Source: a virus. From it: a DNA stretch of 64,000 bases. The stretch spans positions 1-64,000 of IMG/VR virus record IMGVR_UViG_3300020190_000049. One strand, written 5' to 3'. The notes beneath the pieces were generated by a model. That model was not told the DNA's origin. It saw only the letters and a program-made list of their open reading frames with translations, and did not search any database. This document shows, piece by piece, positions 15,726 through 24,676 of this stretch. How positions within the stretch are numbered: position 1 is the stretch's first letter; every line of letters begins with the position of its first letter. Both the position numbers and the translations under genes were made by a program.

Positions 15726-17072
15726 TTAAGAGGCATTGAAATCTACAATTCTAGTATTTCCGGAACCGGAAAAGAACACAGTAAGCCTAAACTGACCAGT
15801 TATGTTCCATGTTCCAGGTGAGGAGAATCCACCAGATCCGTTTAAAGTAGAACTACCCGATAATAAAACCACTCCTGTGTTTCTGTTAGTATAAGTCGCG
15901 GTAAATGATGTGAACGGAACACCACCGCTAGCACTTCCAGTGAAAGATACCGGATAAGGACCCACAAAATTAGGCGGCGATATTGATACCGATTCATTAT
16001 ACACCGGGGGAGGTGGCGGCGGTGGCGGTGGCGGCGGTGGCGGTGGCGGTGGTGGCGGTGGTGGCGGCGGTGGCGGTAATGGGGGAGGCGGAGGAGGCGT
16101 TGTATCGTAGATAAATGAACCGAAAGAGGTGCTACCACCACCTGCACCATTGGGGCCTTTTACAGTAAAGTTACCTGCTGCCGGAGCAGGTTGCATCGTT
16201 CCTCCGGGCTTAATCATGTCTGTAGACACAATGAACGTACCGTTAACAGAATCTTCTGGAGGGAACGATCCAGAACCTCCACCCGGAGGATCTACGTAAC
16301 CATCAGTAAATAATACTCTAATAACTATGATATTGGCTGTTCCAGCGGCATTATTTGATACATTACATCGTGCCTGTAATCTATAATTATTTGCCGAATA
16401 AGGGCTGCTGGCAGATAGTGTATAATAAGTCTGTAATGAACTAGTCAATCTATAAAAATTTGTTCCGTCCATAGGCGAAAATCCCGAGGACGGGATCTGT
16501 CCACCAAATGCTCGAGAGCCGGCAGATGCTAATAGACCAGCCCAACTAGTCGTCTGAGCCTTGGTCACTGAGGGAGTAAAACTGCTGGAAACACGAAGTT
16601 GTCCTCCGCTATTAAAGAAAAATCTCGCTTCATTGGCATTATTGAAAGTATATGTAACATCTACATAACATGTGCTATACCATGTTATGTCGCCGGAATT
16701 AGTATTAGTTAACGCTTCTGTCGAAAATCTTCCTGTACCAAGATTGAATCTATTTGTGGTTATAGTATCGGCTAATGTATCATAGGCGTTATTAGGATGT
16801 GCAGCACCATATCTGAGAACATCTCCAGTAGAAATTTGAACGATAGTAGGATTCGTTCCGTTTTGATGTACTAAACAATTAAAAATATCAAATCGGAGAT
16901 TAGACCATTGCGCGGCACCGACTACAACTCCACTAGATACTGATCCGCTCTGTATTCTTGCATCTTGACCGTAGCCAGATGTGCCGGATCCGGAGCCTAA
17001 AACAGCAATGACTTTGTTTCTTATACTGTTATAATCGACCGCTTCAATTATTCCGCCTACGCTGTTTGCCAT
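15726..17072 (-). CDS. Virion (tail) structural protein with poly-proline linker
   Basis: A protein of 448 residues. Residues 1-260 form a beta-rich domain that starts ANSVGGIIEAVDYNSIRNKV and includes SGYGQ and WSNLRFDI, patterns found in structural proteins of marine T4-like phages. A Gly/Pro linker leads to a tract of 30 prolines with one leucine (residues 326-356). The last 90 residues are an Ig/PKD-like beta domain (ISPPNFVGPYPVSFTG, FTATYTNRNTGVVLL, TGQFRLTVFFSG). An adhesin-like tail part on a rigid rod is inferred. The neighbours are four tail fibres on one side and a prolyl hydroxylase-like gene on the other. Confidence 0.72.
   Translation of the reverse strand: MANSVGGIIEAVDYNSIRNKVIAVLGSGSGTSGYGQDARIQSGSVSSGVVVGAAQWSNLRFDIFNCLVHQNGTNPTIVQISTGDVLRYGAAHPNNAYDTLADTITTNRFNLGTGRFSTEALTNTNSGDITWYSTCYVDVTYTFNNANEARFFFNSGGQLRVSSSFTPSVTKAQTTSWAGLLASAGSRAFGGQIPSSGFSPMDGTNFYRLTSSLQTYYTLSASSPYSANNYRLQARCNVSNNAAGTANIIVIRVLFTDGYVDPPGGGSGSFPPEDSVNGTFIVSTDMIKPGGTMQPAPAAGNFTVKGPNGAGGGSTSFGSFIYDTTPPPPPPLPPPPPPPPPPPPPPPPPPPPPPPPVYNESVSISPPNFVGPYPVSFTGSASGGVPFTSFTATYTNRNTGVVLLSGSSTLNGSGGFSSPGTWNITGQFRLTVFFSGSGNTRIVDFNAS
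16005..16097 (-). repeat. Poly-proline coding tract
   Basis: Thirty-one consecutive codons give six Pro, one Leu and 24 Pro. The codons are mixed CCG, CCA, CCT and CCC, so this is not a pure DNA microsatellite, though GGC/GGT triplets alternate on the plus strand and may slip. It is the longest homopolymer in the window. Confidence 0.95.
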
Positions 17073-17081
17073 TTTTGATCC

Positions 17082-18062
17082 TTATAAAACTATTGCTTCA
17101 ACAAGTTTCACATCATGTTTGTCGCTGCTTTCTAATGCAATCGCAAAAAAGACGTCATTCTGACTATGTGTACCGACTGCATATCCGTCATTCCAAGCCA
17201 TTAGTTTTTGACCTTTCTGTATTGGTCCCCATACTTTCACAGGAACTCTACCTTTCAGTGCGATATAAGTTCCACCTTCTAGATCCTTGTTCATCATAAA
17301 AGCAGGATTTGCACTGACTACACCTATAGCTCTTGCTCCGGACTCGCAGGCTGTGACTTCTTTTTCTCCCCCCACCATAATCACCGTGCCTACATCGTAT
17401 TCTTGGTCTGCTAGATATTTTTCGGCTAAATCAGCATATTTTGCCGCGGTGGCTGTTCCGTCAAATAGTACCGCAAATAGATTTCCAGAACTATCTCTAG
17501 CCGCGATAGTATTAGCGGTCGCTGTTGTTTTTGCGGAGCGATAGGCCGGATCGGTGTCAGTGGCAGTATCATCTATCTTCAATCTATCAACCCTATCCGC
17601 GACACCTATGAATCGGGTCGCTGTGATATTTGCGCTGGCATCTCTCAATACCACTGACGTAGCGACTGCTCCGCTTTCTCCCGCTAGGCTGTTTAATGTA
17701 AGAGCATTCGTTGAAGTGCCTGTCACTGATCCGATAACGTTTCCTGTTAGCGTGCCGGTGACATTACCAGTAACATTGCCGGTAATGTTACCAACTACTG
17801 GTCCTGTATGCGTTCCTGCGGTGTTACCTGTGACGTTGCCCGTTAAATCTCCGGTAAATGTAAAGGCATGAACATTAGACCATCTTTCTGTGGAGGTACC
17901 TAAAGAATAAAAATTATTAGTCCCGGGAATGAAACCAGTACTGGTGATATAAAAATTCCGTAAACTGTTACCCGCTGCCCTGACACGCAAAGTCAATGGA
18001 TTACCCAATTTTGATTCAGGTGATATAAAAATTCCGTAAACTGTTACCCGCTGCCCTGACAC
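17082..18062 (-). CDS. C-terminal part of tail fibre protein, split by a 76-bp duplication
   Basis: This frame is the C-terminal continuation of 18016-18900. Its apparent GTG start and first 15 residues read through the duplicated DNA in a foreign frame and are probably not real. The body holds the GNVTGN-type short repeats of tail fibre shafts (about ten units in 17760-17880). It ends in the domain YADLAEKYLADQEYDVGTVIMVGG ... RVPVKVWGPIQKGQKLMAW, which is also at the end of the 595-residue paralogue. Deleting one repeat copy gives one 580-residue protein, the size of its paralogues. Confidence 0.75.
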   Translation of the reverse strand: MSGQRVTVYGIFISPESKLGNPLTLRVRAAGNSLRNFYITSTGFIPGTNNFYSLGTSTERWSNVHAFTFTGDLTGNVTGNTAGTHTGPVVGNITGNVTGNVTGTLTGNVIGSVTGTSTNALTLNSLAGESGAVATSVVLRDASANITATRFIGVADRVDRLKIDDTATDTDPAYRSAKTTATANTIAARDSSGNLFAVLFDGTATAAKYADLAEKYLADQEYDVGTVIMVGGEKEVTACESGARAIGVVSANPAFMMNKDLEGGTYIALKGRVPVKVWGPIQKGQKLMAWNDGYAVGTHSQNDVFFAIALESSDKHDVKLVEAIVL

Positions 18063-18094
18063 GCAAAGTCAATGGATTACCCAATTTTGATTCA
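17943..18094. repeat. Perfect 76-bp tandem duplication
   Basis: The first copy is 17943-18018 and the second 18019-18094. Both begin GGTGATATAAAAATTCCG and end CCAATTTTGATTCA, and I find no difference between them. A period of 76 is not a multiple of three, so the duplication shifts the frame of the tail fibre gene. The peptide ending ...NSLRNFYIT occurs on both sides of the break. Confidence 0.95.
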
Positions 18095-18900
18095 ATCACC
18101 GGTTCGTCACCATTTTCTATACGTATCACGAGATCTTTGGAATAATCAGGAAAATTACCACCGACTGTGAAACCAGGATCTGAATAATTAACTTCACTGT
18201 CAAATCTTACTTCGCTGGTCCTGACATATTCTGTAGCCAAGAATCCACCTAATCTAGCAGCATTTGAAGCAGTGCCCCAATAGAAATGATCTGTGCTAGT
18301 AACTCCAGTAACACTATTAGTATTAACTAAGTTTAAACCTTTTTTAATCGCCGTAAATCCAGTGATCGGATTAATCGAACTATCTAATGTAAAGGCATCT
18401 TTGCTGACGATTACAACCGTGTCTCCGCCCGTTATAAATTTACCTATGCTGTGATTGGTTCCTAGGTTATCTTTTACGACCTGCGCGACCAACGAAGAGG
18501 CACCCAATTCAGGGGCAGTTTCTGGACCAATAAGCACAAAAGTAGAACCATTGTAGGCATATAATTGTTCTGCGCTAGTATCAAACCAAAAATCTCCGGT
18601 TTGAAGCCCGGAGGGTGCAGTAGGTCCTATTTCGGCACCACTAGCCGTCCTGAACCTATTACCATCATAAAATTTTAATTTTTTGTTTCCGCTATCGTAC
18701 CAGATCTGACCTGTGATTACTTTAGGTGGAGCACTGGTATTGGCAAAATTCTCTAATAAGTGTAGGAAATTTTCATTCTGTACTTCGCCGTATCCGGCAT
18801 AGTTTTTACCTACAAAACGAATATCAGTGGTGGTATCGATGGTACCGTCATCTACAGATACTAAAAATGTTCCATTAAATCTATCTACTTGATATGCCAT
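18016..18900 (-). CDS. N-terminal part of tail fibre protein, first of four paralogues
   Basis: A 294-residue frame ending early because of the 76-bp duplication. Residues 1-130 are the domain shared with the three following genes: DRFNGTFLVSVDDGT, VGKNYAGYGEVQNENFLHLLENFAN, VITGQIWYDSGNKKLKFYDG and GDFWFDTSAEQLYAYNG. A shaft-like region follows. The shared domain probably attaches the fibre to the baseplate or to its neighbours. A late-promoter-like motif lies just upstream. The reading is reliable apart from the break. Confidence 0.8.
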   Translation of the reverse strand: MAYQVDRFNGTFLVSVDDGTIDTTTDIRFVGKNYAGYGEVQNENFLHLLENFANTSAPPKVITGQIWYDSGNKKLKFYDGNRFRTASGAEIGPTAPSGLQTGDFWFDTSAEQLYAYNGSTFVLIGPETAPELGASSLVAQVVKDNLGTNHSIGKFITGGDTVVIVSKDAFTLDSSINPITGFTAIKKGLNLVNTNSVTGVTSTDHFYWGTASNAARLGGFLATEYVRTSEVRFDSEVNYSDPGFTVGGNFPDYSKDLVIRIENGDEPVIESKLGNPLTLRVRAAGNSLRNFYIT

Positions 18901-18920
18901 CGATTAACTCCGTTATAGTG

Positions 18921-18929
18921 TTATTTATC
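18921..18929 (-). promoter_or_regulatory. T4-like late promoter candidate
   Basis: On the minus strand this reads GATAAATAA, 21-29 bases upstream of the fibre gene that starts at 18900. It matches the T4 late promoter core and would start the transcript that runs through the fibre, poly-proline, oxygenase and glycosyltransferase genes. Confidence 0.55.
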
Positions 18930-18943
18930 GTAAATGGTTTCTT

Positions 18944-20731
18944 TTAAATTCTACCCACTACGACCTCAATAACCCCGTCCGACCCGTCAAAATCTTCAAG
19001 AGCCTTACCTAAAATAGTGCCTAATTTAGGATCATGTGTAGGTCTAGCATAACCGTTTCCACCGCTGACCAGCATATCTCCTTTGCGAATCTTACCTCTA
19101 ACTTTGCAGGGTACTCGTCCCTGTAAAGCAAGCGCAATTACATGATTTCCCTGTAATCCGCTATTCATTAAATATGCGGGATTACCGGAAACTATTCCCG
19201 CTACTCTGCGTGTTTCGTCCTCTGCTAGAGTAACCTCAAAATTTCCACCGAATTCTAAAACCGTTCCCGGATCGTAATCTTTATCTGCCTGATAATTTTC
19301 GGCGAGATCGGCGTATTGGGCTGCGATGGCTGTACCGTCAAAAATACCGGCATAGACTATTTTCCATTTTTTAGTAGTCAGTCCTAAATCAGTTATGTTA
19401 CTATTCTCTGGGGCAAATGCGGGATTATTATTTCCCCCTAGCGACAGTGCAACATCGCTAGGCAATAACCCGACATGAGCATATCCTCCTGGTTGTGTCA
19501 CATCAGTGACTTCGATATTTAGGCTTTTATTAGGTACCGAACATCGGAGTGTTGGCACTGATCCGGATTCTAGAAACAGATTTATCTGAGAACCTATCGT
19601 GATTCCTTGATCTGTCGTGGATAGATTCGTTAAAGTGCCCAATGTCACTATATTAGCGGCTAACTGTGTACCAGTCAATGTATCAGCGGCCGCAGTAACA
19701 GTGATATCAGCAGTTCCATCAAACTGAACTCCGTTTATCGTCCTGGGCGTTTTTAATCGAGTCGCTGTTTGAGCATTACCGCTCAGCGTGGCTCCGACGA
19801 ATTGATTAGCCTGCACAACATTGAAAGAACTGGATCCCTCTGTGGCTGTTACATTACCTGTGACATTTCCTATTAAATTAGCCGTGATAGTCCCGGCTGC
19901 AAAATCACCGGCACTGTCTCTGGCCACAACTTTTCCAATCAAATTAGATGGACTGGCATCTACCTGCCAGGTCGTGCTTGTCGCACCATTAAAATTAGCA
20001 CCAGTAAGGTACGACCCTCTAGATAATGTTCCCGTCGTAGGTGCAGTAACATTTATATCATTCTGTCCATCAAATGCGATACCATTAATAGTTCTTGGTG
20101 TGGCTAATCTTGTCGCCGAGGCTGCATTTCCGTCTAATATTCCTTTAAAATTTTTCGCAGATGATATAGTAAATCCTGCAGAAATCTGTCCGAATCCTGC
20201 GATAGGTGTGCTATCGTCTAACTGAAATGCTGTTTTGCTAATAACTCCTATCACTTCACCGTCTACTAAAACTTCTAGTATGATTTTTTGGTTGCCAAAA
20301 TTGTCCAGGACCTGGCGAGATCTAATCTTTGTTACGCCAAATCCTTCCGCGCCTTCGGGACCTATTAGGTTCCAAGAATCATTATTATAGACAAAAAGTT
20401 GTGAAGTTGCTGTTTTAAACCACAATGTTCCCGTAGTACCTTCCGGAGCAGAATTTTGAATAATCGCAGATCCCACAGGAGACCAAGCAACTCCATTATA
20501 AACATTTAAAGTTTTGTTGAGAGCGTTGAACCATGTCTGTCCCGACAATGGCCTAGGCGGTGGATTATTATTGGCCCAGTTTTCTAACAAACCTACAAAA
20601 TTTTCATTTTGTATTTCTCCGTAACCGGTGTAATTCCTACCAACTAATCCTACACTGGTAGATGTATTCACAGTTCCGTCTTCTAAAACTACTAATTGAG
20701 ATCCGTTGGTTCTATTAATTACGTAAGCCAT
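18944..20731 (-). CDS. Tail fibre protein paralogue (595 residues)
   Basis: The N-terminal 130 residues carry the shared fibre domain (INRTNGSQLVVLEDGT, VGRNYTGYGEIQNENFVGLLENWAN, LSGQTWFNALNKTLNVYNG). The shaft is built of short beta segments with repeated ATRLxTPRTINGxxFDGxxDI units (two clear copies) and GNVTGNVT. The C-terminal domain (QYADLAENYQADKDYDPGTVLEFGG ... RVPCKVRGKIRKGDML) is homologous to that of the 17082-18062 part. It could be a trimerisation or receptor-binding end. The gene is 18 bases from the next gene. Confidence 0.78.
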   Translation of the reverse strand: MAYVINRTNGSQLVVLEDGTVNTSTSVGLVGRNYTGYGEIQNENFVGLLENWANNNPPPRPLSGQTWFNALNKTLNVYNGVAWSPVGSAIIQNSAPEGTTGTLWFKTATSQLFVYNNDSWNLIGPEGAEGFGVTKIRSRQVLDNFGNQKIILEVLVDGEVIGVISKTAFQLDDSTPIAGFGQISAGFTISSAKNFKGILDGNAASATRLATPRTINGIAFDGQNDINVTAPTTGTLSRGSYLTGANFNGATSTTWQVDASPSNLIGKVVARDSAGDFAAGTITANLIGNVTGNVTATEGSSSFNVVQANQFVGATLSGNAQTATRLKTPRTINGVQFDGTADITVTAAADTLTGTQLAANIVTLGTLTNLSTTDQGITIGSQINLFLESGSVPTLRCSVPNKSLNIEVTDVTQPGGYAHVGLLPSDVALSLGGNNNPAFAPENSNITDLGLTTKKWKIVYAGIFDGTAIAAQYADLAENYQADKDYDPGTVLEFGGNFEVTLAEDETRRVAGIVSGNPAYLMNSGLQGNHVIALALQGRVPCKVRGKIRKGDMLVSGGNGYARPTHDPKLGTILGKALEDFDGSDGVIEVVVGRI

Positions 20732-20749
20732 CTATCGCTCCAATTTTGA

Positions 20750-22588
20750 TTAAGACACAAATGTCCATGCTCCACTCACTATCTGGAAAGTTTTTACTGT
20801 CCTAGAAACTAGAATTCCGGGAGCCGCAATAGACGCACTCGAAAAAGCAATGCTACTGAGACCAAAGGCTGTACCAGTAGGAGTTACGAATTCTGTAGCA
20901 CCGGTCGATACCAAAGGATTGATGTTTAGACTAGTAGTACCATTCACTAACAATGAACATAAAATCCTTGCTATGGTTCCGCTGGAGTATTCCGACACCG
21001 GTGCTATCTGTTCGAGAAGAATAGCGATACCCGAATTAGAGATGCCGTCAGATATATCCATACTTAACACTAGGCTCCTGCTCCTCACCGTATTATCTAC
21101 ATAAACTTTAGTAGCAGCATCTTGGTTAGAGGTAGGATTCGCTAGATTAGATATTTTCTTGCTTCCTAGATTTAATGTTCCCGATCCGTCGATAACTAAA
21201 TTTAAATCTGTGTTCGACGCAGTGACTTCTATAGTAGAACCATCCATAAAGATATCATCTACTGTGAATTGCGTCTGAGGTCCAAATGATGTGACGCCCG
21301 GGATACTGGTAATGCCCGGGCCTAGAGAGGTCGCAGACAACACAGTCACTCCGTCGATCTGGAACTCCTTGCCAGATTTAAGATTTATATGTTCCGAACT
21401 ATTCCAGGCTCCGCTGTACAGTTGAGGTAACGAATCATTATAACCCCCTGCGATAGCCTCTGCAGAATTGGGTGTCGGCACCTGTCCTACGTCATGCCAC
21501 AAGAACACATGGCTAGTGGCTCCTTGCAATATTACACCGCCGCCGGCTGCATTTGTATCTGTAGGAACTATTCCTGTCTGTTTTGCTAAAACAATATTCT
21601 TGTCTTCTACAGTCACGGTACTGGTATTGATAGTTACCAGATCTCCGTTGACTGTGAGGTCACCTTGCACAGTCAAATCGCCGCCGATATCAACTTCGCT
21701 GGCTGAAATACCTTCGTAGATATTGACCTTTCTGGCAAGAGATCTGATTTTTATCGCTTGTTCGGCAATCACATCTCGCCGGACAGTTAATGTGATATCT
21801 TTATTAGAAGCGATGTTTGCAACAGTTAGATCACCGTCAAATACATTAAATTGCCCCTGATTAGCATCACCAATGATTAGACCTAGATTTGATGTAAGGA
21901 TTAATTGTCCATTGATAATGTTATTAGCATCGTTTCTCACATAAGAACTTGCCGGTTGATTTCCTAGACTATCTGAATTTGCTGCAGTGACGTAGAATTT
22001 TATTCCCGGAAGTGTCCCAGCGTTAAATCCAGGATTGATAATTCCGCTGAATCCTTCGATCGGTAATTTAGGTGTAAACGAATCTTTAGAAAATATTCCT
22101 AAAAGAATCCCGTTGGTATAAAGGTAAGTAATGACTCGGTTCTGATTAAGGGTATCTAATATATTTGCTACTCTCAGACCGCTCACGCCTTGGCTCTGTG
22201 AATAATCAGGACCTAATAAGATCGTATTAGCACCATCGAAGAAAAATAACTGTTTATCTACATCATTGAACCAAAGATCTCCTACACCTAGATTTGTAGG
22301 TTGTGTGTTTGAAATAGTAGCGGAACTGACTGGTACGAATCCATTTCCACTATAAACTTTTAATTTTAATTCATTGACATCAAACCATATCTGTCCGCGT
22401 ATGGGATTTTCTGGCTGTGCCGTGTTCGCAAAATTTTCTAATAATTTTACGAAATTTTCATTCAGTGATTCGCCGAACCCACTGTAATTTTTTCCAATAA
22501 GGGTTAGATCGCTGCTTATATTATCTATTTGCCCGTCTGCTACAGTTGCTAGGATCGTTCCGTCAGTTTTATTAATCGTGTATGCCAT
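20750..22588 (-). CDS. Tail fibre protein paralogue (612 residues)
   Basis: The N-terminal 130 residues again match the shared fibre domain (VGLNF-like segments are SDLTLIGKNYSGFGESLNENFVKLLENFAN, quoted here only by its core IGKNYSGFGE, and IRGQIWFDVNELKLKVYSG). The middle carries DLTVQGDLTVNGDLV, a left-handed repeat-like shaft, and ends NLGSKKISNLANPTSNQDAATKVYVD. This last segment is a phage fibre motif seen in many tail proteins. The C-terminal part is beta-rich. It lacks the YADLAE domain of two of its paralogues. Its position in the array suggests a structural fibre unit. Confidence 0.77.
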   Translation of the reverse strand: MAYTINKTDGTILATVADGQIDNISSDLTLIGKNYSGFGESLNENFVKLLENFANTAQPENPIRGQIWFDVNELKLKVYSGNGFVPVSSATISNTQPTNLGVGDLWFNDVDKQLFFFDGANTILLGPDYSQSQGVSGLRVANILDTLNQNRVITYLYTNGILLGIFSKDSFTPKLPIEGFSGIINPGFNAGTLPGIKFYVTAANSDSLGNQPASSYVRNDANNIINGQLILTSNLGLIIGDANQGQFNVFDGDLTVANIASNKDITLTVRRDVIAEQAIKIRSLARKVNIYEGISASEVDIGGDLTVQGDLTVNGDLVTINTSTVTVEDKNIVLAKQTGIVPTDTNAAGGGVILQGATSHVFLWHDVGQVPTPNSAEAIAGGYNDSLPQLYSGAWNSSEHINLKSGKEFQIDGVTVLSATSLGPGITSIPGVTSFGPQTQFTVDDIFMDGSTIEVTASNTDLNLVIDGSGTLNLGSKKISNLANPTSNQDAATKVYVDNTVRSRSLVLSMDISDGISNSGIAILLEQIAPVSEYSSGTIARILCSLLVNGTTSLNINPLVSTGATEFVTPTGTAFGLSSIAFSSASIAAPGILVSRTVKTFQIVSGAWTFVS

Positions 22589-22600
22589 ATCGCTTTACCT

Positions 22601-24673
22601 TTAGAACGCTGGCGGGCCAGAGTGAATAATATAATTTAATGTTAAGAACGGGTTCATTACTGAAAATGGTTGTCCTAACTGCCCTGCCGTTTTAATCCCG
22701 CCGGAAGTCGGCACGTATTGAGCCTGGGCAGTAGTGGTAGGCCCTTTTTCCGAAAATGCTCCGGTGTCTAACGGAATAGCAGTATCTAATCTCGTGGCAA
22801 AATATTGCTGTCCTGTAGAACCTTTCATGTTGTGCTCGTGGTCAGGCAAATTAGAAACTATCAGCGTGTTGGTAGATTGACCTCCACCTTGACCTATATT
22901 GTCCGGAGCGGTCCCTGAAACTCTATCTATGTTTCCGCCACCTGCATCGACGAATCCGCCAGTACTGTTAGGGACCGTATTGGCATTGTCCATATTATCT
23001 CGTCCTAGAGGAAACCTTCCGCGTAGATCCGGTAATCTAAAAGTTCCGACACCTACCAACGGTATAGCTCCATTGTAGGTATTTCCTATAATATCAAACA
23101 ACAAATTGAATTTTGTTTTTTCAACTTCGCTGCCATCGCAGAACAGATAACCGTAGGGAGCAGAGGCGCCGGCGTACGGAAGTATGCTGCCGATCGGAAC
23201 TGCTAGATCACTAACGAACACATCTCTGCTTTCTTTGATTAGGCCCAAGCCCGATCTAAAAACCAGCACGAAATCATTGGATTGAGAAAGATTAGGATTG
23301 GGTTCATTTTTACTGCTTATCAATGCAGAAGTCAACGTAGTATTGAAAGTTTTAGTAAGGCCGCCAATTTGACCATCAAACTGTAAGTTCGGTGATGTTA
23401 CATCTCCTTGTAAACTAAATGTGGTTGGAAATTTCAAATTGGTAGCCGTGGTAGCATTACCTACGATATTGCCTGTTAAAACTCCTTCGATCGTTTCAGC
23501 GACTAATGTTTTTGTCCTTACAGTTTTCCATCGTTTAGAGACAGATCCAGAGTCATAGATATCTGTTGTTTGAGGTTGGATGTTTTCAAAATTAGAAGTA
23601 CCCGTGATCGTAATCCCATCACCTACTAACAGATTCTTTGATATAGCGACTCCACCTGCGGTCCTAAAAGTTCCATTATTAAAATTGGTGCTTGGAGTAG
23701 AATCAGTCAATATTAATGAACCATTTGATTTGATATTTCCAGATACATGTAATGCTTCGTCGGGAGAATTTATGTTGATACCTACTGTATTTTCAATAAC
23801 TCGCAAGACTGTAGTCGGAATTCCTTCTCTATTAGTCTGTAGGTCTATACTAGAACCAACAGAACTATTATAGATCCTCGATCCTATTTCCGTTGAGCTA
23901 ATCGATAAATTGCTGTTCGAACCGATAGTCAATCCTGTATTGTTTCTTATGTTAAAAGAAAAATCAGTAGTATTAATCGTGTCAGTTCTCATAAATCTAG
24001 CAGCAGGAATTTCACTGCCAGAGATAACTAGAGATTCTGCAGAAGTTGCTGTTCCCCAAATTTTAGTTTCGGCAGCAATAGCGCTGACATCATTGCTGGT
24101 AATGTTGAAACCAGAATTAATAACTGCGAATCCCGAGATATTAATTTTAGGAGTAAACGCATCTTTGCTGATTATGATTACAGGAATATCTTCGATATAA
24201 AGTGTCAGTACTACTCGAGTGATATTATCGGAATCGATGATCTGCTCTACTATAGGACCACTTCTTAGTCCTGTCGAAAATGTAGGTCCAACTAAAATCC
24301 ATCTTGTTCCGGAATAGACATAGACCTGTTGATTAACTGTATCTACCCATAATTCTCCCACTTTTGATTCTTCTGTAGGAGGCTCGACACCGCTAGTTTG
24401 AATACTCGATGCTGCTTTCCAGAGTGTACTATCCCATATTTTTAATCTGGCTACGCTGGTATCGTACCACAATTGTCCTTCAACGGGATTGGCGGGGGCG
24501 GAGTCCTTGGCAAAATTTTCCAAGATGGCTAGAAAATTTTCAGCGATAATCTGTCCGTATCCGGTGACATTACGTCCGGGAAAAGTTAAACTAGTATCGG
24601 TGCTGGATGTATTATCGTATACCGTGATTGGTAATTTATTATCCCTGTCTGTAAAATTTACGATGTATGGCAT
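22601..24673 (-). CDS. Short tail fibre with phage collar domain (gp12-like)
   Basis: A protein of 690 residues. Residues 1-130 match the shared fibre domain. The C-terminal 200 carry a tail collar domain: VPIGSILPYAGASAPYGYLF, CDGSEVEKTKFNLLFDIIG, FRLPDLRGRFPLGRDN and LIVSNLPDHEHNMKGS, ending in LTLNYIIHSGPPAF. The collar fold is that of T4 gp12 and many fibre tips, where the HEH-type motif binds metal. This makes it the best candidate for the receptor-binding fibre tip. It is the most upstream fibre gene in the transcript. Confidence 0.85.
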   Translation of the reverse strand: MPYIVNFTDRDNKLPITVYDNTSSTDTSLTFPGRNVTGYGQIIAENFLAILENFAKDSAPANPVEGQLWYDTSVARLKIWDSTLWKAASSIQTSGVEPPTEESKVGELWVDTVNQQVYVYSGTRWILVGPTFSTGLRSGPIVEQIIDSDNITRVVLTLYIEDIPVIIISKDAFTPKINISGFAVINSGFNITSNDVSAIAAETKIWGTATSAESLVISGSEIPAARFMRTDTINTTDFSFNIRNNTGLTIGSNSNLSISSTEIGSRIYNSSVGSSIDLQTNREGIPTTVLRVIENTVGININSPDEALHVSGNIKSNGSLILTDSTPSTNFNNGTFRTAGGVAISKNLLVGDGITITGTSNFENIQPQTTDIYDSGSVSKRWKTVRTKTLVAETIEGVLTGNIVGNATTATNLKFPTTFSLQGDVTSPNLQFDGQIGGLTKTFNTTLTSALISSKNEPNPNLSQSNDFVLVFRSGLGLIKESRDVFVSDLAVPIGSILPYAGASAPYGYLFCDGSEVEKTKFNLLFDIIGNTYNGAIPLVGVGTFRLPDLRGRFPLGRDNMDNANTVPNSTGGFVDAGGGNIDRVSGTAPDNIGQGGGQSTNTLIVSNLPDHEHNMKGSTGQQYFATRLDTAIPLDTGAFSEKGPTTTAQAQYVPTSGGIKTAGQLGQPFSVMNPFLTLNYIIHSGPPAF

Positions 24674-24676
24674 CTA

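Noticed and set aside
15842-16150. His/Arg-rich open frame in the poly-proline tract
   Set aside because: It is the shifted reading of the proline codons of the 448-residue protein in the same strand, not a separate gene.
18019-18062. GTG start of the 326-codon fibre part
   Set aside because: Its first 15 residues read the duplicated DNA in a foreign frame and do not match the paralogues.
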